This document shows positions 11,395-23,428 of a stretch of 64,000 bases of DNA, piece by piece (the first letter of the stretch is position 1; every line of letters starts with the position of its first letter). The position numbers were made by a program, and so were the translations under genes. The stretch is taken from positions 11,006,501-11,070,500 of the forward strand of contig NC_132917.1 in NCBI RefSeq assembly GCF_047675955.1. Reading direction: 5' to 3'. The notes below the pieces were generated by a model. The model was not told the DNA's origin and made no database searches. It was given only the letters and a program-made list of their open reading frames with translations. Origin of the DNA: Chlorocebus sabaeus (lineage: Eukaryota; Chordata; Mammalia; Primates; Cercopithecidae).

Positions 11395-13558
11395 AAGAGG
11401 GTTATGGGGGTGTCCTGGAGACTAGCCCCCACTAGGGGAGAGGGCAGCGGGAATGAGCAGCAAAGGCCTCAGCCAGGCTCACAGGCAGCTCTGAGGCTGG
11501 GTGGCTGCACAGCAGCCTGAATCAGGCAGCTGACCCTGCCGTTACCTGGCATAGCAATCAGCCACTAAAGCAGGTGGCATGGGAGGGGCATGAGCTCACA
11601 CCAGGCAGCCCCGTCCAGGTGAGTCCTGGGAGGCGATGCCTGTGCCTCTGTCTTGGAGCGGGAGTTTGGGGCGCCCCCCACAGCATTCACACTAGGCTGG
11701 GCTTCCCGGCCAGGCCCGAGGAGGAGAGCCTGACTGGGGTGGGGCCTTACACCTGGTGCCTGTATCAGCCTCCCCTGGATGGGATTTGGAGTTTCAGTGG
11801 ATACCAACACCCATGTAGGGCCCACGATGACCTGCTTTCCAATTAAGTGAACACCTCAAAGTCCCTTCCAGCGTAAACAATCTCTGATTGCTTGATTTAA
11901 TCCTCCACAGTTAAAGGAACCTCTGCACTAATGGGCTTGAGTGAAGTCTTTTTGCACAGTAATACGTGGTCGTATAACCCCCACAACATGTCTCTAAACC
12001 CACGTGACAGTCACTTCTCTCGATAGTGATTACGCTTGTGCAGGGCTGAGATCTGAATGCTGGTTTCTACAGCGGATTTGTCATATTCAGGTAACGGGTT
12101 TTGGGACTTGAATGTATCTTTTTGGAGGGACACAATTCAACTCACAACACGCCCCCTCCTGGGCACCTGCACCCGGCGGTCCACACTCGGGATAAAGGCC
12201 CGGCCCTGGGCTCCACTCAGGATGACCCTGAAGGGCTGTGCCAGCTCCAGAGCTTCCCCGGGAACCAGCGGTTAGGGCATCACTGCCCGACGACTCCCTC
12301 TACCCCGCTGGCCTTTCTTCTCTCCCTTCACAGACCTTAAACCCGAGAGCACTGCCCCGCACCAAAAAACACTCTTCTGTCTCTGAGTGAGCTTCCCCAG
12401 GGACCCAGCCTGCATCAGGGACTCAGCTAGGTGGGGACACGGTCCCATGCCGACGCGTGGCTGTGAAACTAACAAACACAACATCCAAGGCCTCCAGGTG
12501 AGGGTCCCGACACAGCCACGTTGTGACAGGACAAGCTTGTTCCAGAACGTTTCAGAGGCTACCCCTGGGCAGCCACCTCCAGACTCCATTGATGAGCGGC
12601 CTTGGGAACCTCCCCCCGCCCCACTGTGCCCCACCGTGTCTGGTGATCCTCCTGGCCTGTAAACCGTGGCCCGGCCGACTTTAAGCAATTGTCAGTTATG
12701 TACTCACTTCTGCCTCCAAGACATCGGTCGGCCTCTACTGTACACGCCTCACACTGGGTGCCGAGGACATGCAGCTCACGGTCATGGCCCTGACTTCGAG
12801 TGACTCAAACTCGGTGGGAAGGAAGACAAATGCACAGCTTTCCATGACCCAGAGTGATGGGTGTGGGAGAGGCAGCCGCCAGCTGCCGTGGGAACCCAGA
12901 GAAATGAGACTTCAACCCAGACCCAGTCCACGTAGGTGCCTCAGAGACAGGGGGACAGTGGTCCTGGGAGGGGCACACTGTGGCTGCTCCTGCACAGCCA
13001 GGGAGCTACAGGGGTTTCCACATGGCCAGGTGCAGCAGGGAGGCCCAAGGCAGGCAGGCACCTGATTGTGAAGTGAACAACTATTGAGTTCCATAGGTTA
13101 CTAAACTAGTTGGAGGTAGCTATGCCCAATCCTACTCCACGATACAATGCCTGATACATGTGGTGGCTGTGGATTTGTGACTGTGTTTAGCACATGGCCT
13201 GGGAGTTAAGACCCTCCCTCTCCCCTTTTGTGGTCTGGAGGGTTCACCTGAACCCTGTTCATTCCACATGGGGGGCCGATTTTTTCAATCAGATTAGTCC
13301 TGGGTCTTCACCAGCTCATCTGACTGGTCTGCCGAAGTTACTCCCGCTTTGATTTATGAATTCCATAACCAGATTTGTCACATCACAGGATTTCCAATCT
13401 TCAGATAAGCGAGGGCGGGTAGAAACCTTTGGGTCACTGTAGTTAGTTTCACACTTTCAAAACTAGAAAATTTCTAACCAGGGACAGTGAAAGAACGTGA
13501 GAGCCTCAGCACAGGTCAAACGCGAAAACACCTAAGAAATCAAGAGAATTAAAAAGAG
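11395..13558. other. Intergenic, no recognised gene
   Basis: About 2.2 kb. The phrase 'agggacacaattcaactcac' near 12,126 resembles a common LTR or LINE remnant, but I cannot assign it. The other open frames here are short and featureless. Confidence 0.4.
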
Positions 13559-13860
13559 AGGCCGGGCACGGTGGCTCACACCTGTAATCCCAGCACTTTG
13601 GGAGGCCGAGGAGTGCAGATCACTTGAGGTCAGGAGTTTGAGACCAGTCTGGCCAACATGGTGAAACCCCGTCTCTACTAAAAATACAAAAATTAGCCAG
13701 GCGTGGTGGGCTCCTGTAACTTCAGCTACTCAGGAAGCTGAGGCACGAGAATTGCTTGAACCTGGGAGGCACAGGTTGCAGTGAGCCAAGATCGCACCAC
13801 TGCACTCCAACCCTGGGTGACAGAGTGAGGCTGCTTTTAAAAAAAAGAAAGAAAAGAAAA
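13559..13860 (+). mobile_element. Alu SINE, plus strand
   Basis: GGCCGGGCACGGTGGCTC start and a degenerate AAAGAAAG tail. Full length. Confidence 0.95.
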
Positions 13861-13930
13861 GAGGCTAGTAGTCTGAAGACAGGAAATGCCAGCTTGGTTT
13901 TCAAAAGCAGAGGAAAGATGAATTCTAAAA

Positions 13931-14246
13931 ACCAACTACGTGCAGTGCCTCATGCCCATAATCTTAGCACTTTGTGAGGCTGAGGCAGGAGGATTGCTTG
14001 AGTCCAAGAGTTCAAGACCAGCCTGGACAACATAGTGAGACCCCCCCCATCTCTATAAAAAATTAAAACGTAGTAATAATTAGCCAGGCGTGGTGATGCA
14101 CATATACAGTTGTAGCTACCCAGGAGGCTGAGGTGGGAGGATCGCTTGAGCCCAGGAGGTCAAGGCTGCAGTGAGCTATGATTGTGCCACTGAATTCCAG
14201 CCTGGGTGACAGAGTGAGACCCCATCTCAAAAAATTAAATAAATGA
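13931..14246 (+). mobile_element. Alu SINE, plus strand (old)
   Basis: Diverged start (TGCAGTGCCTCATGCCC), then 'gagttcaagaccagcctgg' and 'cctgggtgacagagtgag'. The type of divergence suggests an older Alu. Confidence 0.9.
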
Positions 14247-14302
14247 AAAGTAGAAACAAATCAGCAATCCCGACCAATTTTGAGCAAAATTCCAGTATGG
14301 AG

Positions 14303-14600
14303 TAATTTTTTTTTTTTTTTTGAGATGGAGTTTCACTCTGTTGCCCAGACTGGAGTACAGTGGCACAATCTTTGCTCACTGAAACTTCCACTTCCTGGGT
14401 TCAAGCGATTCTCCTGCCTCAGCCTCCCAAGTGGCTAGGACTACAGGCACGCACCCACTGCGCCCAGCTAATTTTTGTATTTTTAGAGACAGGGTTTCTC
14501 CATGTTGGCCAGACTGGTCTCGAACCCCTGACCTTGTGATCCACCTGCCTCAGCCTCCCGAAGTGCTGAGATTACAGGCTTGAGTCACCGTGCCCAGCCT
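14303..14600 (-). mobile_element. Alu SINE, minus strand
   Basis: Poly(T), GAGATGGAGTTTCACTC, ending GTGCCCAGCCT. It faces the two preceding plus-strand Alus. Confidence 0.95.
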
Positions 14601-15773
14601 AGGGTAATTTTTAAATGATTAGGGAGATGGGGAAAAAACTAATTGCTGGGAACCAGCGTGTGGTCACTGAGGACCAATCGCCTTTCACTTCGACAAGGTT
14701 GTTAGATCGACAGCCCTGGAAAATGTTATGAGCTCCAGCTGCTTGTTTATTGTAGAAAAAAAAATTTACATCTTTCCACAATTATATGAAAAAACAGAAG
14801 AAAAAGAAGGAGGAGGAGAAAGGGGAGGAGGAGCCTAGAGCTAAGCAATGTCAGACGGTAACAGAAGGCTTCAGTGTGAGGCTGAGGTCCCCTGAAAAGA
14901 AGTCTCCACACCACACTCCCCAGTCTCAATCCCCCAGGTGTCTACAGGACCATGAAGGTGCTGCTGGGGTCTGTGAGCTAAACACGGCATCTCAAAAGGC
15001 CTAATGGAACGCGTACTCTTACCCACAGGCTAGCTAACGCGTCATTTCGGCACAGTGTAATTGAAGGGGACTGGGCTCTTGTTCTGTCCAAGATGCGTGG
15101 GCTTAAGTCGGTTATAAAATCTCTCTGGGTATGTTTGTTTCCAGCAAGAGGAAAATCTATAAAATCTGAAAGTCCTGTTGCCACAAAGCACCTAGAAATC
15201 CTGGAAAATTTATCCTGAATATCCTGTTAAACACACAGTGGGGCACACATCAGTAAGAGAGATCCCCAGCAGACAGAAGCAAAGAAGAAGCTGTGGACTC
15301 AGCTGCTGCCCTTTGGAGATATTTGCCAAGCTCAGGAACAGGGAGCCTCGGTGTCCACAGCCATCCAGGCACTGAATACCAAACCCGGGGCCTGCACGAG
15401 CCAGGGACTTGGAAGTGAGGCTCCCTAGAAATGCAGGAGCCTTGGAGGCCATACCCTCAGTGATAGAATGAGGCAAAACAGACATTAATAAAAGCAAATG
15501 ACAAGGAAACACGTGTCTCAACTCCTGGGCTCTGAGTGGGACACAGTCTCCCTGAGAATCCATGCCTGGCCCCATTGGGTTTGGGTTTGAACTGATACCA
15601 TTTGGTCTGGGAAACTAAAGTCAAGAAATTAGCTAAGAGTGGTGTTAAGTTGATAGTCCCCCAGATGCTTGGCAGAAACAAATGTGAAATCTCTCTGGAG
15701 CAACACGTCCTCAAACCAAGGTGTGTAGGATTTCCAAGATAAAGCCCAGCCGTGTACTATAAGATTAACCTTT
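14601..15773. other. Intergenic, no recognised gene
   Basis: About 1.2 kb with a small AG-rich stretch at 14,786-14,832. No gene or repeat recognised. Confidence 0.4.
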
Positions 15774-16076
15774 ATTGGCCAGGCACGGTAGCTCACGCCT
15801 CGAATCCTAGCACTTTGGGGAGCTGAGGCAGACAGATCACTTGAGGTCAGGAGTTCGAGACCAGCCTGGCCAACATGGTGAAACCCTGGCTCTACTAAAA
15901 ATACAAACATTAGCCGGGCATGGTGGCGCATGTGTCTGTAGCCCCAGCTACAGAGGTTGAGGCAGGAGAATCACTTGACTCTGAGAGACAGAGGTTGCAG
16001 TGAGCCAAGATTGCGCCACTGAACTCCACCCTGGGCAACAGACTGAAACTCTATCTCGATTAAAAAAAAAAAAAGA
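15774..16076 (+). mobile_element. Alu SINE, plus strand
   Basis: GGCCAGGCACGGTAGCTC start, ending in a 13-nt A tail. Confidence 0.95.
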
Positions 16077-16132
16077 TTAACCTTTATTGAAGACTTACCT
16101 TGTGCCAGGTACAGTTTTAAATCTTTGACCTG

Positions 16133-16432
16133 GGCCAGGCATGGTGGCCACACCTGTAATTTCAGCACTTTGAGAGGCTGAGGAGGACAGATCACTTGAG
16201 GTCAGGAGTTCAAGACCAGCTGGCCAACATGGTGAAACCCCATCTCTACTAAAAATACAAAAATTAGCCAGATGTGGTGGTGGGTGCCTGTAATCCCAGC
16301 TACTCTGGAGGCTGAGGCAGGAGAATCACTTGAACCTGGAAGGCAGAGGTTGCAGTGAGCCAAGATGGTGCCACTGCACTTCAACCTGGGTGACAGAGTG
16401 AGACTCTGTCTCAAAAAGAAATAAAAATTAAA
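16133..16432 (+). mobile_element. Alu SINE, plus strand
   Basis: GGCCAGGCATGGTGGCCAC start and a tail of AAATAAAT repeats. Words around this Alu repeat those around the previous one ('agattaacctttatt', 'aatctttgacctg', 'aatcttttacctg'), consistent with target-site duplications or shared flank. Confidence 0.93.
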
Positions 16433-16845
16433 TAAATAAATCTTTTACCTGTATTGTCCCACTTAATCTTCACACATTCTTCTAATGGTAGGTGGTTTTA
16501 TTCTCATTATTGTTTATTAAAATCATTCATATTCCTGGATTAGGAATAGGAGAGAATGAAGGCACAGAGCGGATGACTAACTTACTCAAGAACACACAGC
16601 AAAGAAGATTTGAGATTCAGACTCAGGAAGTCTGGCCCACAGTCCACAGAGGAACCCGTCATGAGCACAAGTTACCTGGAATCAGTCATAGGGCTTCCAG
16701 GCAATGGAATTTTGGGGCACAGAATACAAATAAGAATGTTTAAGATGTTTAAGACATTCTCAAAAATGCAGACAAGACACAGAAGAAAAAGACAAAGTAA
16801 ATAAGAGAGGAAAACAATTAAAATTTTTAGAAACAAAAAATGTAA

Positions 16846-17012
16846 GTTGGGCACAGTGGCAGGTGCCTGTAGTCCCAGCTACTCAGGAGGCTGAGGCGGG
16901 AAGATTGCTTGAGCCCAGAAGTTCAAGGCTGTAGTGTTCTGTAATAGCACCTGTGAATAGCCGCTGCACTCCACCCTGGGTGGCATAGTGAGACCCTGGC
17001 TCTAAAGAAAAA
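16846..17012 (+). mobile_element. Internally deleted Alu
   Basis: 'gggcacagtggcaggtgcc' runs straight into 'agtcccagctactcagg', so most of the left monomer is missing. It ends 'tgagaccctggctctaaag'. Confidence 0.8.
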
Positions 17013-17191
17013 ATAAATACACACACTTAAAAATTAAAATTCAAGGTGTTAAAGTTAAAGCACAAGTTAGATCAATAGATGTGAGGAAACAAATTACTAA
17101 ACTGAACGATCTATCTAAAGAATACACAGGATGAGTCATGGAGAGACAAAGACTTGGAACAAATAATGAAAGCAAGTTAAGAGAAACAAAG

Positions 17192-17482
17192 AGGCCGGGC
17201 ACGGTGGCTCACGCCTGTCATCCCTGCACTTTGGAAGGCCGGGACAGGTGGATCAAAAGGTCAAGAGATCAAGACCCGCCTGGCCAACATAGTGAAACCT
17301 CGTCTCTACTAAAAATACACAAATTAGCTAGGCATGGTGGCGGGCACCTGTAATCCCTGTTACTTGGGAGGCTGAGGCAGGAGAATCGCTTGAACCCGGG
17401 AGGCAGAGGTTGCAGTGAGCTGAGATCACGCCACTGCACTCCAACCTGGCAACAGAGCGAAACTCTGTCTCAAAAAAAAAAA

Positions 17483-17516
<34 letters not shown>
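17192..17516 (+). mobile_element. Alu SINE, plus strand, with GAAA tail
   Basis: GGCCGGGCACGGTGGCTC start. The poly(A) has decayed into (GAAA)n then GAGA repeats. Confidence 0.95.
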
Positions 17517-18342
17517 AACAAAGAAAAGGTGAAGGACCGACATGCATACATCTGATGGTCTGGGAAGGAAAAAAACAGAGGAAGTGAAGGAGAGCCCATA
17601 TGCCAAGGGCTGATCCTCAGACTCAGGAACTTAACCTAAAGTATGATCCCACACCTGAACCCACCACAATGAAACTACAATGGACCAAAGACAAAGGCAC
17701 ACACTGAAAATCCACCAGAAAGGGCAGACCCCTTCAGAATACTGCAGAGCAGGCAGATAGCTTGACTTCTCACGGGGGCATCAGAAACCAGAATGCAAAG
17801 GAATATTGCTTTCAAAGTACTAAGTCAAAATCATTGTTAACGTGGGACTACTGCCTGTCTACTGAAATTATCATTCAGGAATGATGGGAAAATGAAGCTA
17901 TTTACAGGCAAAAAGAAACTAAATGAATGTATTAAGAGATCTTCATTTAAAAAGTTTCTTGAGAAAGTGCTTTAAAAAGAAGAAAATTGAACCAAGAAGG
18001 AGGGTCTGAGGTGAGCAAAGAAAGGGGTAAAAAATATACCAATAAAGTTTTAAAAAAAAATCACTGACTAGAAAAAACACATAACTAATTTAAGGCATAA
18101 TAAAAACAACGTGAAACTAAAATATTGGTCAAAAGTAACATGCAAAGTTGGATAAGGTGATTATAGTAAAAGCATTCTAAAATTTTGGTATTTCAGACAA
18201 AATGGGAGAAGGATAGAAAAATTGTAGAATTGCAGAAATTAAGTACATACATTTGAATTTTCAAACACCACTAAAAAATTGGCAATTTTCAAAGAGATAA
18301 GAAAGAGGAATACAGTTTATAACTTTCAAAATAATAGCAAGA
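17517..18342. other. AT-rich intergenic, no recognised gene
   Basis: About 830 bp of A-rich sequence without long open frames. Some words resemble an old L1, but I do not claim it. Confidence 0.4.
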
Positions 18343-18703
18343 GCCAGGCACAGTGGCTTACACCTGTAATCCCAGCACTTTGAGAGGTCAACACAGGTGG
18401 ATCACCTGAGGTCAGGAGTTCGAGACCAGCCTGACCAGTATGGTGAAACCCATCTCTACCAAAAGTACAAATTAGCCAGGCATGGTGGCATGTCCTTGTA
18501 GTCCCAGCTACTTAGAAGGTTGAGACAGGAGAATTGCTGGAGGTGGGAGGTGGAGGTTGCAGTGAGCCGAGATTGCACCACTGCATCCAGCCTGGGCAAC
18601 AGAACGAGACTGCATCTCAAAATAATAATAATAATAATAATCACTCCAGCCTGGGCAACAGAACAAGACTCCATCTCAAAATAATAATAATAATAATAGC
18701 AAG
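18343..18703 (+). mobile_element. Alu SINE with duplicated 3' end
   Basis: GAGCCAGGCACAGTGGC start. The 3' end, 'agcctgggcaacagaac' to 'ctcaaaataataataat', occurs twice (about 18,589-18,642 and 18,647-18,700). The last 55 bp and its (AAT)n tail are therefore in tandem duplication. Confidence 0.9.
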
Positions 18704-19285
18704 AGGAAATGGAATTTTCAAAAAGCAGGGTAAACAGGAAGTACAAAATAAGATTGTGGGAAAATTTTAAGGAATCGGTAATTATAATAAATACAAATGA
18801 AAACAATTACTAGTTAAATGACATAAGTTGTCTGGCTGAATTTTTTTTAGAACGGCCTTATGCTGCTTACAAGAAACACAACTAAAACTAAGGATTCAGA
18901 TTTAAAATAAACTGATGGGAAAAAAATATAGCACACAAATATTTATCAAAAGAAAAGCTGTGTAAATTATTAACAGGAAAAACAGAAACAAAAAGGTTGT
19001 GCTTTATAAGACAACAAACTTACTGTGTAATGATGAGAGGAACAGCAGAAGGTATAACAGTCATGAAGCTGAAACAGCCTCAAAATGTAGAAAACACACC
19101 CTTTCAGGACCCTGTTTCTTTGTTCACAGAAGGAGAATGAGACACCCTGAATGAACAGAATCATGAGCACTCAGTGAGATGCCAAATGTGAAAGTGAGTC
19201 ATTAAATCAGAAAGTGCTACCTAGAGTAGGCGGGAATTATGAAGGAGGAAAATACCCGCTGTGTGCTGCAGAGGGCAGGCCTGGC
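18704..19285. other. AT-rich intergenic, no recognised gene
   Basis: A-rich sequence without a supported gene. The open frame at 18,970-19,170 is short and has no recognisable domain. Confidence 0.4.
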
Positions 19286-19505
19286 CTGGAAAACAGGCTA
19301 AATACAGCAGGACTCCTAGAAGACAGGCTAGGTGGAGCGATTCTGGCCAAAAACACAGACTAGATAGAGCAAGGCTCCAGGAAGACAAGTTAGATGGCTC
19401 GGGGTTCCTGGAAGACTAGCTAGATGGCGCTCAGCTCCTGGCAGACAACAGGATAGATGGCACACGGCTCCCGGAAGACAGGATAGAGGGAGAAGGGCTT
19501 CTGGA
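19286..19505. repeat. Degenerate ~31-bp minisatellite, about seven units
   Basis: Units follow the pattern 'ggctcctggaagacagg' + 'ctagatggagca', each with many changes. Seven are visible by eye (for example 'aggctccaggaagacaag' and 'ggctcccggaagacagg'). On the minus strand it gives a repeated Leu-Pro-Gly-Ala pattern in a non-gene frame. Confidence 0.75.
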
Positions 19506-19943
19506 CCACTTGAGGTCAGGGGTCCTTTGAATCCTACAGAGTCTCTCCCCACCCCCAAGCTGCACACCTGCAGGGAACACACCACCGGTATCAAGGGTTT
19601 CACAGACACCCTAAAGGACATCCTTGAAATTCTTCAGTGTTCCTAGGGCTCCTGATATAAAAAGTTGAAGGCAAGACATCCAGAAGCCATGTCATGGGAG
19701 GAAAGCTGAAAGAGATGAGGCCTCATCTTGGAGAAAAGCTGCCTCCTTAGGGTGCTAAGAGACATCCTCAATTATTTGGAGGGCTATCATGAGTGAAGGG
19801 TCTCGTTCTCAGTGGTTCTAAGGGCCAGAGTTGAGGCCACTCAGTGAGGCTCAGGGTGGTGTGTCTGTTCCTGTCTAAGAAAAGCATTCCAAAGGGAGAG
19901 CACTGGCATGACATGAAGTGATGAAAACAGTGCAGCAAAAGTA

Positions 19944-20080
19944 CAGCGAGGGAGGGAGGGAGGGAGGGAGGGAGGAAGGAAGGAAGGAAGGAAGGAAGGA
20001 AGGAAGGAAGGAAGGAAGGAAGGAAGGAAGGACAGTGAGGAAGGACGAATGGACGGCAAGGAAGGAAGGAAAGAAGTACA
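19944..20080. repeat. (GGGA)n/(GGAA)n microsatellite, purine strand
   Basis: GGGA repeats from about 19,949, then an unbroken GGAA run to about 20,031, then interrupted GGAA. Confidence 0.95.
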
Positions 20081-20210
20081 GCGAGGATGCTGCAGGAGGG
20101 AGCGTTGCTGCTAGGGGAATGCTGGTCCTGACCTCTAGCTCCCTTCCAACTCCCTGGAATGCAAGGATCAACAGGGAAGGATCATGTGTGGGGATATTCT
20201 CTCACTTCTT

Positions 20211-20737
20211 TCCTTCCTTCCTTCTTTCCTTACCTTTTTCCTTCCTTCCTTCTTCTTTCCTCTCCTTCTTCCTTCCTTCTCTTCTTCCTTTCTTTCTTCC
20301 CTCCTTCTTTTCTTCTTTCTTTCCTTCCTTCCTTCCTCCCTCCCCTTCTTCTTCCTTCCTTCTTCCTTCCTTCCCTCCTTCCTTCTTCCTTCCTTCTTTT
20401 CTTTCTTCCTCCCTTCCTTCCCTTCTTCCTTCCTTCCCTCCTTCCTTCCTTTCTCCCTCTCTTCTTTCCTTCCTTTCTTCCCTCCTTCCTCTTTCCTTCC
20501 TCCCTCCCTCTCTTCTTGCCTTCCCTCCTTCCCTCCTTCCTTCCTCCCCACCTCTCCTCCTTCCTTCCTCCCCCTTCTTCCTTCCTTCCTTCCTCTCTTC
20601 CTTCTCCCCTCCCTCCCTCCATCCTTTCTCCCCTTCTTCTTTCTTCCTTCCTTCCTTTCCCCTTCCTTCCTTCCTTTCCCCTTCCTTCCTTTCTTTCTTT
20701 CTTTCCCCTTCCTTCCTTCCTTTCTTCCACAACTGCT
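20211..20737. repeat. ~530-bp pyrimidine tract of TTCC repeats
   Basis: Essentially all C and T on the + strand: TTCC, TTCTT, CCCT and TTTC motifs. It is the complement type of the purine tract at 19,944-20,080, 130 bp away. It causes long spurious Ser/Leu/Pro/Phe-rich and Lys/Arg/Glu/Gly-rich frames on both strands. Confidence 0.95.
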
Positions 20738-21060
20738 TACAGAGCACCTACCACATGCCAGGAGCCATTCTAGCTGGAGATGCACCAATGGCCTTTTACT
20801 CTACTGCAGGAAACAGAGAATGAACAAGATAATTGGAGACTTTTAAATGCCATGAAGAAAACAGAGGAATGAGACCCAGAAAGCTAGATGGAGGCCTGGT
20901 TATTAGAAAGCCATTAAAAAGGATGGTTTGAGCTGGGACCTGAATGACCAGAGACACAACAGATCAGAGTTCCGGGCTCCCGTAGGCCCAAAGGTGGGAG
21001 AGGGGAGCAGCCTGGAGAAGCTGGAGCACAGGGAGAGGAAGGCACAATCATGAGGCTGTG
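20738..21060 (+). mobile_element. L2 LINE fragment (diverged)
   Basis: Begins 'agagcacctaccacatgcc' + 'aggagccattctagctg', the L2 'size of size-class' motif. It continues with 'gagctgggacctgaatgac'. Heavily decayed. Confidence 0.55.
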
Positions 21061-21927
21061 AGAAAATTTAATTTCCTTTCTCTTGGGATGATCTTGTGTT
21101 GGCTTAAATGAGACCCAAGGCTTTTGTCCCACCTGTTTATTTTTGCTTTTATTACCTGTGCTTTTGGGGTCATGTCCAAAAAATCACTGCCAAGAGCAAT
21201 GTCATGAGGCTTTTCTTCTACGTTTTCTTCTAGGAGTTTTACAGTTTCAGGTCTTACATTTGAATCTTCGATAGATTTTGAGTTGATTTTTGTGCATGGT
21301 ATAAGAAACGTGTCTAATTCCATTCTTTCTCATGCAAAAAGCTTCTGCAGAGCAAAGGAAGTAATAGGGTGAAAACGCAGCCTATGGAATGGGAGAAAAT
21401 ATTTGCAAGCCATATATCTGATAAGGGATTAATGTCCAAAATATATAAGGAGGTCTTACAACTTAATAGCAGAAAAAATGACTACCCCAATTTAAAAATG
21501 AGCAAAGGATTTGAATAGACATTTCTCCAGAGAAGACAGACAAACGGCCAACGGTTATATGAAAAGATGCTCAACATCACTAATCATTAGGGAAATGCAA
21601 ATAAAAATCACCATGAGATTGGTAGCCTTACACCTGTTAGAATGGCTGTTACCAAAAAAGTAAATAAAAGATAACAAGTATTAGCAAGGGTGCAGAGATA
21701 TTAGAGCCCTGTACACGGTTGGTGGGAATGCCATTATGGGGAGCAGTGTGGGGGCTCCTCAAAAAATTATAAATAGAACTACCATATGATCTAGCAAATC
21801 CACTTTTGGATGTTTATTCAAAAGAGTTGAAACCAGTATCTCACAGAGATATTGCCCTCCCATGCTCACTGTAGCGTTTTTCATAATAGCCAAGTTGTGG
21901 AAATGCCCTTTAACAAATGAATGGGGG

Positions 21928-22216
21928 CTGAGTGCGGTGGCTGATGCCTGTAATACTAGCACTCTGGGAGGCTGAGCTGGGCCTGAGGTCAGGAGTTCGA
22001 GACCAGCCTGGCCAACATGGTGAAACCCCGTCTCTACTAAAAATATAAAATTAGCCAGGCGTGGTGGTGCATGCCTGTAATCCCAGCTACTCGGGAGGCT
22101 AAGACAGGAGAATCACTTGAACCCAGGAGGTGGAAGTTGCAGTGAGCTGAGCTCACGCCATTGCACTCTAGCCTGGGTGAAAGAGCAAGACTCTGTCTCA
22201 AAAAAAAAAAAAAAAA
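21928..22216 (+). mobile_element. Alu SINE inside L1, plus strand
   Basis: GCTGAGTGCGGTGGCTGATG start and a 15-nt A tail. A short internal gap follows 'gggaggctgagctgggcc'. Confidence 0.93.
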
Positions 22217-22272
22217 GTATATATATACATATATATATATATACACACACACACCCATATATATATGGGTAG
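22217..22272. repeat. TA/CA microsatellite with a palindrome
   Basis: TATA repeats, then ACACAC, then CCCATATATATATGGG, a perfect 16-bp palindrome. It arose at the Alu poly(A) end. Confidence 0.85.
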
Positions 22273-22718
22273 AAAAACTGTCGTGCATACACACAATGGA
22301 ATATTACTCAGCCTTTTAAAAAAAGCAAATCCTGCCATTTGCTACAACATGCCTGAACTTGGCAGACATTATGCTAAGTGAAACAAGCCAGTCACAGAAG
22401 GACACATACTGAATGATTCCACTTGCACTAAATACCTAAAGGAGTCAAACTCAGAAAAGCAGAGCACAGAATAGTGGTTGTGAGGGGCTGGAGGAACAGG
22501 GAAATGGGGAATTGCTGTTCAACGGATATGAAGTTTCCATTACGCAAGATGAACAAATTCTGGAGATCTGCCGTCTAACATTATGCCTGCAGTTGACAAT
22601 ACTGATTGTACACTTACAAATTTGTTGAAAGGGTAGGACTCATTAAATTTTCTCACAAAATTTTTTACAAACTTCTGTTTATTATTTTAAAAATATTTTT
22701 AATAATAAATGATATCCA

Positions 22719-23022
22719 GGCCGGGCGCGGTGGCTCAAGCCTGTAATCCCAGCACTTTGGGAGGCCGAGGCAGGCGTATCACAAGGTCAGGAGTTTGACA
22801 CCAGCCTGGTCAATATGGTGAAACCCCGTCTCTACTAAAAATACAAAAATTAGCTGGGATTGGTGGCGGACGCCTGTAGTCCCAGCTACTCGGGAGGCTG
22901 AGGCAAGAGAATCGCTTGAACCCAGGAGGCGGAGGTTATAGTGAGCCGAGATCAGGCCACTGCACTCCAGCCTGGGAGACAGAGTGAGAGTCCGTCTCAA
23001 AATAAATAAATAAATAAATAAT
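22719..23022 (+). mobile_element. Alu SINE, plus strand
   Basis: GGCCGGGCGCGGTGGCTCA start with many CpG sites retained and an AAATAAAT tail. Likely a relatively young copy. Confidence 0.95.
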
Positions 23023-23080
23023 ATCCAGTGGTTCGATAGCTAAGACCTATATAACTGAGACAGTGAAAATTAGCCATGCT

Positions 23081-23362
23081 GAGGCCAGGCGCAATGGATC
23101 ACACCTGTAATCCCAGCACTCTGGGAGGCCAAGGTGGGCAGATCACTTGAGGTCAGGAGTTTGAGACCAGCCTGGCCAACATGGTAAAACCCTGTCTCTA
23201 CCAAAAATACAAAAATCAGCAAGATGTGGTGGTGCACGCCTGTAGTCCCAGCTATTCAGGAGGCTGAGGCAGGAGAATCACCTGGACCCAGGAGGCAGAG
23301 GTTTCAGTGAACCAAGATTGTGTCACTGCACTCCAGCCTGGGCAACAGAGTGAGACCCTGTC
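23081..23362 (+). mobile_element. Alu SINE, plus strand
   Basis: GAGGCCAGGCGCAATGGATC start. Its tail runs into a purine microsatellite. Confidence 0.93.

Positions 23363-23428
<66 letters not shown>

Larger units (their letters stand above)
21128..22680 (+). mobile_element. L1 LINE 3' end with 5' inversion
   Basis: From about 21,336 to 22,680 the sequence follows the 3' end of L1 ORF2 and the 3' UTR in + orientation ('tgataagggattaatgtcc', 'gtatctcacagagatattg', 'tggaatattactcagcc', 'tgctaagtgaaacaagcc'), interrupted by an Alu. From 21,128 to about 21,335 the L1 sequence just upstream is present in the opposite orientation. This is the structure left by twin priming. It resembles an L1MA/PB-age copy. 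No intact reading frame. Confidence 0.85.

Noticed and set aside
10768..11520. Long frames over 11.0-11.5 kb on both strands with a repeated 18-residue unit
   Set aside because: They are by-products of the 54-bp minisatellite, with no start context, splice signals or known domain.
20159..20846. Open frames of 166-301 codons on both strands
   Set aside because: They are translations of the TTCC/GGAA tract (Ser/Leu/Pro/Phe on one strand, Lys/Arg/Glu/Gly on the other). Simple repeats lack stop codons by composition.
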